Assembly (NCBI RefSeq): GCF_963678635.1
Contig: NC_087069.1
Span: forward strand, 16,094,660 to 16,158,659
Direction of reading: 5' to 3'
DNA length: 64,000 nucleotides
DNA from: Symsagittifera roscoffensis
Lineage: Eukaryota; Xenacoelomorpha; Acoela; Convolutidae
In this document: positions 47,860 to 56,717 of the stretch, piece after piece
How the letters are laid out: each line of letters starts with the position of its first letter
How positions within the stretch are numbered: position 1 is the stretch's first letter
The notes under the pieces: model-generated
What the model was told of the DNA's origin: nothing
Database searches by the model: none
The model's input: only the letters and a program-made list of their open reading frames with translations
Translations under genes and position numbers: made by a program

Positions 47860-49003
47860 GAGATTCAGTGGGGACATTGACCGGACTGTCCGGGGAGTAT
47901 GTGACATTCGCCCAGAATGGACAAAAATGCAATTTCATATTCGTAGCCGCTGACCTGGAAGATTAACGATTTTAGCAGATTAGCGACGTTATTTGAACGA
48001 TTAGATGAATTGTGAATGTCTGAATATTCTGGAAATTTTAAGTTTTAACAATTGGATATCTGACGTCACCTTTCCGGAAAACGATTGAAACGGCAACTTT
48101 GGAGAAAAACGAGAGAAAAAAAGACCAACAATAGTAGCAATGAAAACTAGTAGAAAAGAAATAACGACAGACGCTACAATCGTCGCTTCCGGCTTCCGTC
48201 GTATTTCCGGGCGAATATTACAGCCAGCTTCTGATAAAGGAGCCTCAAACTGGTTAAACACACTTCCACTAAGCGGATATAATTTAACCTAAATAAATCC
48301 GAATTCAGAGATGGAGTTTATCTCAGATATGGATGGGAATAAACCAATCTTCGACTCACTTGTGCAGATGGTCAGTATTTCCACCTTCTCCACGCCCTTC
48401 ACTGTGCAAAGGGTGGATACACCCACATGAGGCATGACGAAATCAGAGATACTTTTGTCAACCTCAAGAGCGAGGTTTGTTATGATGTTGAAATCGAACT
48501 GAAACTTCAGTCGTTGCACGGCGTGAGCATTGTCATCAATTCAATCACAACTGATGAAGACGCTCGTATAGATGTGAGAACAAACGGATTATGGGGCTCA
48601 AGGTTTAGCCGAACGGTGAACCTTCTTTGATTTCAAAGTCTTCAACACGCACGCGAAAATTCATGAAAACTGAAAGACGCCTATAAGTACACGAATCACT
48701 AAAAAAAATCAAAATACCAAGAGAGTTCAACAAGTCGAACAGAGCAGCTTCTACAAGCTCATTTTTGGCTGCACTGGTGGTGCCGCACCAGCAGCTACAC
48801 GGACAATGCAGCGCATAGCTGAGAAACTAAGTGAAAAAAGGAATGAAAGCTACTCAGAAACAATAAACTGTACAAGAACTAAGATGAGCTTGGCGCTGCT
48901 CAGGAGTGCTAACCTTTGTATGCGGGGTTGCAGATCACTGCGTAAGACCCAATCCTTTGACAATTCAATTAGTGCTGTTATAGAGGTGGGACGATTGAAG
49001 TAA
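47860..49003 (+). pseudogene. LINE-like C-terminal remnant in unit 2
   Basis: It is the same as unit 1, but retains GLWGSRFSRTVN followed by a stretch that in another frame reads FKVFNTHAR. This fits the E-D-A-R-x-D...G-F-W...F-D-x-R-V-F-N-x-H-A pattern of the nuclease-like segment. It ends with the MQRIAEKLSEKRNE frame (48,806-49,003). It is broken. Confidence 0.5.
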
Positions 49004-49447
49004 ATATCTTTAATGACAATACATTAAATGCTGACTTGACTTTATTCCTGAAATAATGTTTAGTGATGCATTATGATAATGCTGGTATGAGCCCCATCCA
49101 GTTTTGCACGACCGTTTCTAAACGGAAGGGCCCTTTTTATAATTCACTTTTTTTTAGCATAGGCTTTTGCCACTGCTTCGATCTCACAAAGGGCAAAATA
49201 ATTGTTTATTTTCAATATGGCAGAAATTAAACAGTTAAGTAATGAACCGATAAAAAAGTGACGAAACATTTTCTGATCCAAAAAAAATTGTATAATTTCA
49301 GAAGCCACCGTTAAAAAGTTGTCCGGTTTTCACTCGTAAGGAGTTTTTCTAGGGGCCATAATTCAAAACGAGTTCGTAACAGTACCATTAATCTAAACAA
49401 GTACGGATATTTGCATTCCAAAGGAGTGCATTTCTTGTAATGCGAAG

Positions 49448-50450
49448 ATGCAAGAAGACACGTTTATTGTTTCCTTGTATGAATGCAATCTCCCAGAATT
49501 TATACTGGGGAAAAGGTTCATGGGATACGCCAGTGGGAACTTCAGTGACTTTGAAAGAAAAAAGCAGAAAGGATCAACGGTCACGGATTACAATGCAGTA
49601 GATGAAAATGATGAAGTCCACCGAGTGATGATTGAAATGGAACCACTGCTGGAAGCTTTGGGAAAACGTAATTGGAGGAGCTTCATGTCAATGCATAATG
49701 AGTTCCCCTGCCATTGCTTGCTACAAACATGGTGGTACCCCGGGCGTAGTAATCTGGTGTTGATCTCGAACTGTAGAGAGCTGCTCTCCATGGGTTTACC
49801 AGACTCATCACAGCCCATAACGATAGTGATAGTGGGAGTTATGATGGCAATACGATGGCTGGAAGCTCATGTGAAAGAGAACATTAGACAGGAGGCGCCG
49901 ACGAAAGAACAATTGCAGGAATTGGATTGTCTAAAAGATTTAGATCTACTCGAGACAATGTGCAAAATCTTGAACATTCCGCTGGAAAACAAAAAATTAT
50001 GGGCCAGAAGACGGCTGATGCCATGGCTTAGAGCCAACATGACTGCATGGTTGTACAAGTATGCTAAGAAGCATATGTCGAAGCACAGCAGAGTGTACAG
50101 TGCGTATCAGCTGGACATTGGAGCAGGAGCTTTTAAGCGAGTTTTTGTAATTCATTGGAATGCAGTGACCACCGCAGTAAAGAGAATTTCTACGACGAGT
50201 TGATGTGACGGAAGGGAGAAAGAAGAGATGTTGAAGGAAGACGTGGAGAGAAACGTGACGATGTGCCTCCACAACAGCTTCTGCCGAAAAAGAATCTAAT
50301 GTGGATCCCCTACCTTGTTGTAAGCAAAGAGTAGAAGAGCAGAAGTGTTGGAGGACTGCTTCCAACAGCGTCAGAATAGCTACCGACGTGTTGCATGACA
50401 CAGAGACTGAAAGTGCGGAGTCAATGTCTCAGGAGGAGGAGATGGAACAT
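49448..50450 (+). pseudogene. Element B 278-type protein, array unit 3
   Basis: It repeats the unit 2 frame almost exactly (MQEDTFIVSLYECNLPEF, MEPLLEALGKRNW, LRANMTAWLYKYAKKHMSKH) and is broken. The sequence continues as homologous DNA to the EEEMEH-type end near 50,450. Confidence 0.65.
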
Positions 50451-50999
50451 TGACAATTGGCCGAAAAACAAGATGCAAAAAGAAAAAAATTAGAAGAATT
50501 TAGAAGTTTTAGAAATTGTAAACGACGAACAAACGAAGAAAAAAAGAAGTGATGAAAGAGAAGTTGTTAATACTCATAACTATTTTGTATGTGACAAAAA
50601 ACTCAAGTGAGGAACAAAGCAACCAATTGAAAATGAAAAAAAACCTTTAGTTGATTTTTGAATATTAAAGAATTTGTTGCGTTTATAAATTTGCATTTTG
50701 ATTTTAGTTAGTGGCTTTAGAGACACTTACTGTTTGCTTAGAAAGGCTTGAGTGAAGAGTATATTTAAATATTCCAGCATGCATGGTTGTTCTTAATCAA
50801 CTAAGACGACTGATCACTTTGTGGTGACATGAAAGGCTTGGGTACTCTCTTGAAGAGGGATATGATTTCATTGTTCCTTCTAGCCACAGAGTTCCTTAAT
50901 TTTAATATCCAGGACCAACAACAACTAAATTTCTGAAGGGAAGAAGCATAGTAGGATAATTTTAGCTTGTTGGTTGGCAAGACTGTCCTGCAAACTGAT

Positions 51000-51558
51000 A
51001 CCTTTTGTCAACAGAGATACTTTTGTCAACCTCAAGAGCGAGGTTTGTTATGATGTTGAAATCGAGCTGAAACTTCAGTCATTGCACGGCGTGAGCATTG
51101 TCATCAATTCAACCACAACTGAGGAAGACGCTCGTATAGATGTGAGAACAAACGGATTAAGGTTCAGCCGAACGGTGAACCTTCTTTGATGTCAAAGTCT
51201 TCAACACGCACGCAAAAACTCATGAAAACTGAAAGACGCCTATAAGTACACGAATCACTAAAAAATCAAAATACCACGAGAGTTCAACAAGTCAAACAGA
51301 GCAGCTTCTGCCAGCTCATTTTTGGCTGCACTGGTGGTGCCGCACCAGCAGCTACGTGGACAATGCAGCGCATAGCTGAAAAACTAAGTGAAAAAAGGAA
51401 TGAAAACTACTCAGAAACAATAAACTGTACGAGAACTAAGATGAGCTTGGCGCTGCTCAGGAGTGCTAACTTTTGTATGCGGGGTTGCAGATCACTGCGT
51501 AAGACCCAATCCTTTGACAATTCAATTAGTGCTGTTATAGAGGTGGGACGATTGAAGT
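51000..51558 (+). pseudogene. LINE-like C-terminal remnant in unit 3
   Basis: It contains TTEEDARIDVRTNGLRFSRT and MQRIAEKLSEKRNENYSETI. It is the 3' part of the shorter third unit and ends at the element A LTR. Confidence 0.5.
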
Positions 51559-52845
51559 TGTAACATTCGTCTACTGCAGTCACACATGAGGCTTAAGAAA
51601 AATAGGCCCTATAACTATTGGCTCAAGAGTCAGGGACACTATCTCTTGTGTTTTTCCACCTCAAATCAGTCGGAGCCAATTCGGTTCGCTTGTGACATGA
51701 GACTACGACCCGCTACTGCTTAAGGCTACTACCAAAATATCCCCCCACTCTAGAATTAAGAACGTCCCCATACTTAGGTCTCAAAATACCCAAAATACAT
51801 GAACGCCGTTAAAAACCGGGTCGGAACAATCCGTTAAGTTACTTTTTATTAGACAGTGGAACTTTGATCCATTTCAGATGGATCAACCTAAAACTCACCT
51901 TACCTCAACATAACAATCATAAAACACACTCTAGAAATTTAAATTAAGTACTCACATCGTAGCACGCTCAAGAACCAGGAAGTAAATAAGTCGGTAAACA
52001 ACTCAAGAATCAATAAAGTAACTAAAATGAGTTTAATGTTAGTCAGTTTCAACAACAAGAACAAGTTTTTTCTCTAGACTGCAAGTTCTCGTGAACCACT
52101 GGGACACTCTAGCTGTCCACCTTTCCACCGAAGGTTCACTCTGGTCCAGTTAATAATAGTATTCCAATCGCAACAATCCAATTCGTGGGAATGCTCTCGT
52201 CTCTGTTTCAGATGGGACAGCTCTACTCTAGGTTATTATTGCTATCGAAATTGCGAATAGCAATTTCCCACCGATTTTTCTAGCAACTTTCCCGCGATTG
52301 TTACTCAATTGTTCTGACTTCTTTTTTTCTGATTTTCAGTTATCGCGAGAAAATCGTGCATGACATGCTCCATTCGAAATTTTGAAAAATTAAATTTCAC
52401 TCCAAAATTAAGCGCTTTTTGCTTCTCTCAAGGTCAAACTTCCAAACATGACCGACTGGCACATACTCGCCGGACTCGAGATCGATGTCCTCATCGCGTG
52501 CTGTCTTCTGCCAGTGAGTCCCAGAAAACCGAGTGTTGCTCAAGATACAGTGCCAGTGGTCATTTACAGAAGTTTGCAGCAGACTTAAGCTTATCTACAC
52601 CCCAAAATTCACAGCCATGTAAAATTTTCACACTAGTGCTAAACAGCAATCAAAATCTGCACACACCTGCACCCTCGAATTCTCGCTTTTCAAGCCAATC
52701 ATTTAAAATTTCTTTTGTCCTATTCAATCAGGAAATTGTCATGCAGCATTTCAATTTATATAAAAAATATAGTATATTAGTAACAATATTTGCTTTGTTA
52801 AAATTTCTTTTTCGTGAATCCAAGTTTCACTCGGATCCACGCTCA
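51559..52845 (-). repeat. Candidate 3' LTR of element A
   Basis: In element orientation it begins TGAGCGTGGATCC directly after the polypurine tract and ends CGAATGTTACA at the junction with the tandem unit, giving TG...CA ends and about 1,287 bases. Stretches align with the candidate LTR of the old plus-strand copy (12,524-13,646). Its partner LTR would lie beyond the window. Confidence 0.75.
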
Positions 52846-52862
52846 AGCCCCCCTTCCCTCTC
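52846..52862 (-). other. Polypurine tract of element A
   Basis: On the minus strand GAGAGGGAAGGGGGGC lies 30 bases after the stop of the last ORF and immediately before the LTR. This is the normal place for second-strand priming in LTR elements. Confidence 0.8.
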
Positions 52863-52891
52863 AAGACTCAAGATCCATCCGATTTGCCCAT

Positions 52892-53728
52892 TCATCTCGC
52901 ACTCTTCGCCTTGGAGGTACTGCACCCTGAAGTACTGGATACGGCAAACTGTCTCAACAGTTCCTCTTCATCATCGGAGCTAATCACAATCTCCTCCCAA
53001 GCCTTCAGCTGTTCATAGGATCGCATCCATTCTCTTTGCTCTTGCAACCTCTTTGCCTGGTTGGGTAGTGCCTTCACCCTAGCTTCTCGGTTCAAGCAAA
53101 AGGAGTTGTGCAGGCTCAAGCTCACGTTCTTCGCCAGGTCCTCCTCTAGTATCGATTCCCTTGCTTTGGTATTGTCTCTAGACATCTTACACACTCTTTT
53201 CCATCCTGTCGTGATCGCATTACGATGGGTCAGCAGGGGTCTCTTGAAAGCTTCCGGCCCAATCTCGGCCTGGAACTGTCGATACTCCTTTTGATGTTTT
53301 CTCATGTGATCTTTCGTTGTCATGTACAACCAAGACGTCAGTGTCGCCCGAAACCACGGAAAGTACCTCAAGCGGCTCCATACGTGTCTGACTTCCGTCG
53401 GTATGGCGAATACTTTGCACGCAGTCTCAAACAACTCGAGTGTCCTGCTGTAGTCTATCGCGTATATTGACTCAGCCGTTGGCGTCGTCGCCTCCCGATA
53501 CTTCGTTATATTCTCTTCTATCCATCTCAGAGCTAACATCGTACTCACTACTAAGAGCGTCACCTTCTGTCGGTGATCCGGTAGTCCGATCGACCAAATC
53601 TCTTCCACATCCCACACCAGGCAAAGGTTCTTGTGATCTGGATACCACACAGTTTGTGCCAAACAGTGGCATGGGCATTCCCCATGGGAGATCTCAATGC
53701 TTCTCTGAGGCTTCCAAGAGAGGCTCAA
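52892..53728 (-). CDS. Element A 278-residue protein (unknown function)
   Basis: The frame overlaps the end of the 808-residue frame by 35 bases and is the last ORF before the polypurine tract. It includes CPCHCLAQTVWYPDHKN, IWSIGLPDHRQKVTLLV, MLALRWIEENIT, TLELFETACKVFAIP and RATLTSWLYMTTKDHMRKH. An acidic patch (SSDDEEELL) is followed by a Ser-rich tail. It looks alpha-helical and carries a short His/Cys patch but no enzyme motif I know. Homologues occur in all the other related copies in this window (11.8-12.4, 42.8-43.7, 46.1-47.1 and 49.4-50.4 kb). It may have a structural or host-interaction role. Confidence 0.75.
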   Translation of the reverse strand: MSLSWKPQRSIEISHGECPCHCLAQTVWYPDHKNLCLVWDVEEIWSIGLPDHRQKVTLLVVSTMLALRWIEENITKYREATTPTAESIYAIDYSRTLELFETACKVFAIPTEVRHVWSRLRYFPWFRATLTSWLYMTTKDHMRKHQKEYRQFQAEIGPEAFKRPLLTHRNAITTGWKRVCKMSRDNTKARESILEEDLAKNVSLSLHNSFCLNREARVKALPNQAKRLQEQREWMRSYEQLKAWEEIVISSDDEEELLRQFAVSSTSGCSTSKAKSAR

Positions 53729-56120
53729 GCTCCATCATTCTCTCATGCATCGTGTCGTTATCTTCCAGGTTTGGAGCACTTCCCACAGGTTTTCCGATCA
53801 CGTTTTGTCTCTCGTGATCGCTTGTGTTTTCTCTCTCCAACTTCGGAAGTTCTTCTCCCCAGATTTCACTCAAGTCATCTCTCAATTCTTTTGGTACTGT
53901 CCCTCTGATTTTTCTCAACAACTTGTGCGAGTGATGCGATATCCGAGCCAACCTCACGCACTTGGGCACTGAGAAGGCCTTGTCCACCAGTATTCTCTGG
54001 CTGGACACTTCCACCATCGCCATGTGCAGCGGGTAGTGGCTTCCGCACAAGTTGGCCATCATTGACCCTATCAGCGATTTCGCGTTCAATGGCAAGCCAT
54101 AAGCTTCGCTCATGGGAAATCCCATTTCCACCTCAAGACCAACCTTCCAGCTCCGGATGTGTTTTTGAGTCACCTGCAACACCCCGGGCCATGATTCTAC
54201 GCTCAACGCCGTCACTAAATGATGTTCAGATTCTAGTCTCTCCAGTGCCTGCAGACCACACATTCTCGAGAAGAATCCGAGAGCTGTCGCTATATTCACC
54301 GTGGTTCTCGCGTAACATTCCGCTACTATTTGCACTTCACTTTTCTCCCTTTCTGTGATGTCTTCGAACCAAGTGACCAGGTCTTCTTTTTGAAATGACA
54401 GTATTCTGACGCATGACCGTCCATCGCAGGTGTGCTCTCCGTTCCCACACGTCGAATCCAGACAGCTACCCGGCTCCAATTTCTTTGCTGACCCGGGATT
54501 GCTCGTCTTTCTGCTTGGCTCTTGCATCTGAGGCGTGATTAGCTTATGCAGCACACTCAACTTTGCCAGATCTTCATCTTCCGTTGGTGCTAACCTCACT
54601 CGCTCGGTGGTTTCCTCGATTAGACTCGCGTGGGGATGTGGACACCAGGAAGGTCTTAGTAGCTTCCATACCACTCCCAAGTTCGTGGTTAACAAGCCAT
54701 TTCCACCGCCCATGTTCACTTCAACTCTCTTGTTTGAGCGCGGTATGCTTACCACCTCTGGTGTTTTCTCAAGAATCAGGCCCAGGCTCGGCCCCTCTTT
54801 TTCCACCGCGTCTATTTCCATTATTCTTTCTGTCCAAAACTTCAGTAGCTCCGCTACCTCATGGTTTCTGTGGGCGCCTCCAGCTTCCGAGTCTAAGAAG
54901 GGGTTGTAGGCTATTCCCATCACTCCAGACACATATTGGTATTCCCCCTTCTCGCTGAGCCTCGAGTACTGCTCTGACGAGGCCAGGTTACGGTGAACAT
55001 CATGTTCTTCCTCGAACTTCTTATTAGAGAACCTCCGTACCTCGTCTAGCTTTCTATGGTTCTCTAAGGATAGTCTGGAACCATCTTCCTTCTCTATTCC
55101 TGTACTCTGATATACGTTCAAGATGATCGTTGAGACTCTTTTTTCCATGGTTTTACTTCCGCTTGCTCTCTGGTGGCATGCCAGGATGGTGCTATCAGAC
55201 ATCATTGACATTATCCATCTCAAGAAACATGTGGCATCTTTTCTTCTAGCCAGGCTCAAGCCTGAATTGTCCCTGGCTACGTGTTGCATCAGTGCCTGAT
55301 ACACCTCTAGCTTCTTGCTTCCCAACTTCAGCCTGTCATACGAGGTCAATGTCTCCAACTCTATTCCCACCAGACTCCAGGTGAACATTAATTGTCCCGC
55401 AGTTCTAACGAAGGGATTCGCGATTAATGGCGGTGCTGATGAGGGTGTCCTCATTGCCTCTTCAAAATGATCCTTCAACAAACTCTGCCAGGACCTCTTC
55501 AGATGATTTGCCATTTCTATCTTATTAACCTCGGCTTTTTGCTGGGTGGCCCAATTGCGTCGCTTGCGAGCTACTCCACTGTCCAACTTCTTCAAGCAGT
55601 CCTCCATTTCCTTCAATGTTTCGAGGGCCACCCACCACGTCCGGGAAGTGTTCCTCGTCTTGTTCCTCTCCAATGGATCACTCGTCACCTGTTTGCCCAT
55701 GTCCTGATGTGCCTTCGAGATCCATTCTTTGCCGACATCCACTTCCCCTACCTGTCCGTTCGTTGAACCTCTCTTCACGTTTATCTTCTGAGGCTTGAAG
55801 TCTTCTTCCGACGGCGAACTGGCGGAAACCTCTATCTCCTTTTCTATTTCAAGTGGTCTCCTGAGCTCCGAGCTGTTCTTGTATGCCGCCGTCTTGCATC
55901 GAGCCAAAACGATGGGCGCCGTCTCTCTCAAGTTTCCTTCCGAAACAGCATCCACTGAAGGACTACCCAATCCTTCCACTTCTCTCTTCCTCTTGCGAGT
56001 CTTCACATCTCTGCTTGAGGGTGTTGTGGCTATCATCACTGATTCGACCTCTCCATCCACTCCTTCCAACTCTTGCCTCCCCCCTGCTCGAGCCTTAAGG
56101 ATATTAGTACTTTTAATCAT
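53694..56120 (-). CDS. Element A 808-residue protein with Cys cluster (unknown function)
   Basis: The N-terminal 150 residues are charged and low complexity, with an NLS-like TRKRKR at about 41-46. From about 165 the protein looks ordered and helical. Conserved blocks are YVSGVMGIAYNPFLD (about 396-410), VWKLLRPSWCPHPHA (about 484-498), a C-x4-C-x6-C-x4-C cluster (Cys 553, 558, 565, 570), and DKAFSVPKCVRLARIS near residue 690. The Cys cluster and these blocks are kept in element B. The Cys cluster could bind zinc. No known family is recognised; a virion-structural or nucleic-acid-binding role is possible but unproven. Confidence 0.75.
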   Translation of the reverse strand: MIKSTNILKARAGGRQELEGVDGEVESVMIATTPSSRDVKTRKRKREVEGLGSPSVDAVSEGNLRETAPIVLARCKTAAYKNSSELRRPLEIEKEIEVSASSPSEEDFKPQKINVKRGSTNGQVGEVDVGKEWISKAHQDMGKQVTSDPLERNKTRNTSRTWWVALETLKEMEDCLKKLDSGVARKRRNWATQQKAEVNKIEMANHLKRSWQSLLKDHFEEAMRTPSSAPPLIANPFVRTAGQLMFTWSLVGIELETLTSYDRLKLGSKKLEVYQALMQHVARDNSGLSLARRKDATCFLRWIMSMMSDSTILACHQRASGSKTMEKRVSTIILNVYQSTGIEKEDGSRLSLENHRKLDEVRRFSNKKFEEEHDVHRNLASSEQYSRLSEKGEYQYVSGVMGIAYNPFLDSEAGGAHRNHEVAELLKFWTERIMEIDAVEKEGPSLGLILEKTPEVVSIPRSNKRVEVNMGGGNGLLTTNLGVVWKLLRPSWCPHPHASLIEETTERVRLAPTEDEDLAKLSVLHKLITPQMQEPSRKTSNPGSAKKLEPGSCLDSTCGNGEHTCDGRSCVRILSFQKEDLVTWFEDITEREKSEVQIVAECYARTTVNIATALGFFSRMCGLQALERLESEHHLVTALSVESWPGVLQVTQKHIRSWKVGLEVEMGFPMSEAYGLPLNAKSLIGSMMANLCGSHYPLHMAMVEVSSQRILVDKAFSVPKCVRLARISHHSHKLLRKIRGTVPKELRDDLSEIWGEELPKLERENTSDHERQNVIGKPVGSAPNLEDNDTMHERMMELEPLLEASEKH

Positions 56121-56207
56121 ATTACTAGTCCCAACCTTATCCCTTTTTATATCATCAACTATTTTATCTACAGTTTTTTTTTTCAGAGTAGAGCTGTCCT
56201 CACATTT

Positions 56208-56702
56208 TTATTCTCTAGCCTTCGATCGTGAGTTCCTCAGCTCCACTAGCTTGTTCAGCAGCTCTTTTCTTGCTTTCTCGTCCAGGCCCGTTCCTATCAG
56301 GAGCGGTTCCCCAAACCTCACTACTGTGTCCCACAGTTCCTTCTTGAACTTGTCCAGCGTCGTCTCGCTGCCCACTTCTTGATTGAATTCTTCTAAGAAC
56401 TCCTGCCAAGCGTCATCCTTAAGAGATCCCAGGAACATGTCCCTGTTCCCTTCGAACGTGTTCTTCTCCCTTTCCTCCGAGCTCAAGAGTAACATCCCCA
56501 TATTGAAGGTCTCACCTGCCAATGGCAACTCCAGGTTCTTCCGGGGGGACGGGTTCAGAGGTGGGGTGGCAGTATCTGCCCAATTCTCTTCGCTCAAGTC
56601 TTTCAACAGCTCTTGAGTGGTGAGCTCTTCCCCTGATGGCCCTGGTTCAGGTGTATTCCCTATCTCCATGTCTTCTCCAGCTTCACTGAGAGTTTCATCC
56701 AT
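56208..56702 (-). CDS. Element A small acidic protein (164 residues)
   Basis: It lies 15 bases after the 938-residue frame and 87 before the 808-residue one. It is strongly acidic at the N-terminus (MDETLSEAGEDMEIG), then LLKDLSEENWADTATPP, EGNRDMFLGSL and a Lys/Glu-rich helical C-terminus. It is conserved twice in the old plus-strand copy. It could be an adaptor or assembly factor; no family is recognised. Confidence 0.65.
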   Translation of the reverse strand: MDETLSEAGEDMEIGNTPEPGPSGEELTTQELLKDLSEENWADTATPPLNPSPRKNLELPLAGETFNMGMLLLSSEEREKNTFEGNRDMFLGSLKDDAWQEFLEEFNQEVGSETTLDKFKKELWDTVVRFGEPLLIGTGLDEKARKELLNKLVELRNSRSKARE

Positions 56703-56717
56703 ACTCTCTTCCTCTGA

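Larger units (their letters stand above)
42807..51558 (+). repeat. Tandem array of about 3.35-kb units (three units)
   Basis: Units start at the same phrase TCATGGGATNNGCCAGTGG. They are 42,808-46,157, 46,158-49,517 and 49,518-51,558, with offsets of 3,350 and 3,360. Units 1 and 2 look about 97% alike. Unit 3 is shorter and is interrupted at 51,558 by the element A insertion. Each unit holds the 278-type protein of element B, about 750 bp of AT-rich DNA, the segment shared with 36.4 kb, and a LINE-like C-terminal remnant. The unit is therefore a chimera of two retroelement 3' ends that was amplified as a block. Confidence 0.9.

Noticed and set aside
53633-56382. Several plus-strand frames of 70-195 codons across the element A ORFs
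   Set aside because: They are Ser/Leu/Pro-rich antisense shadows of the 808-, 278- and 164-residue minus-strand frames, which have conserved homologues in the other copies.
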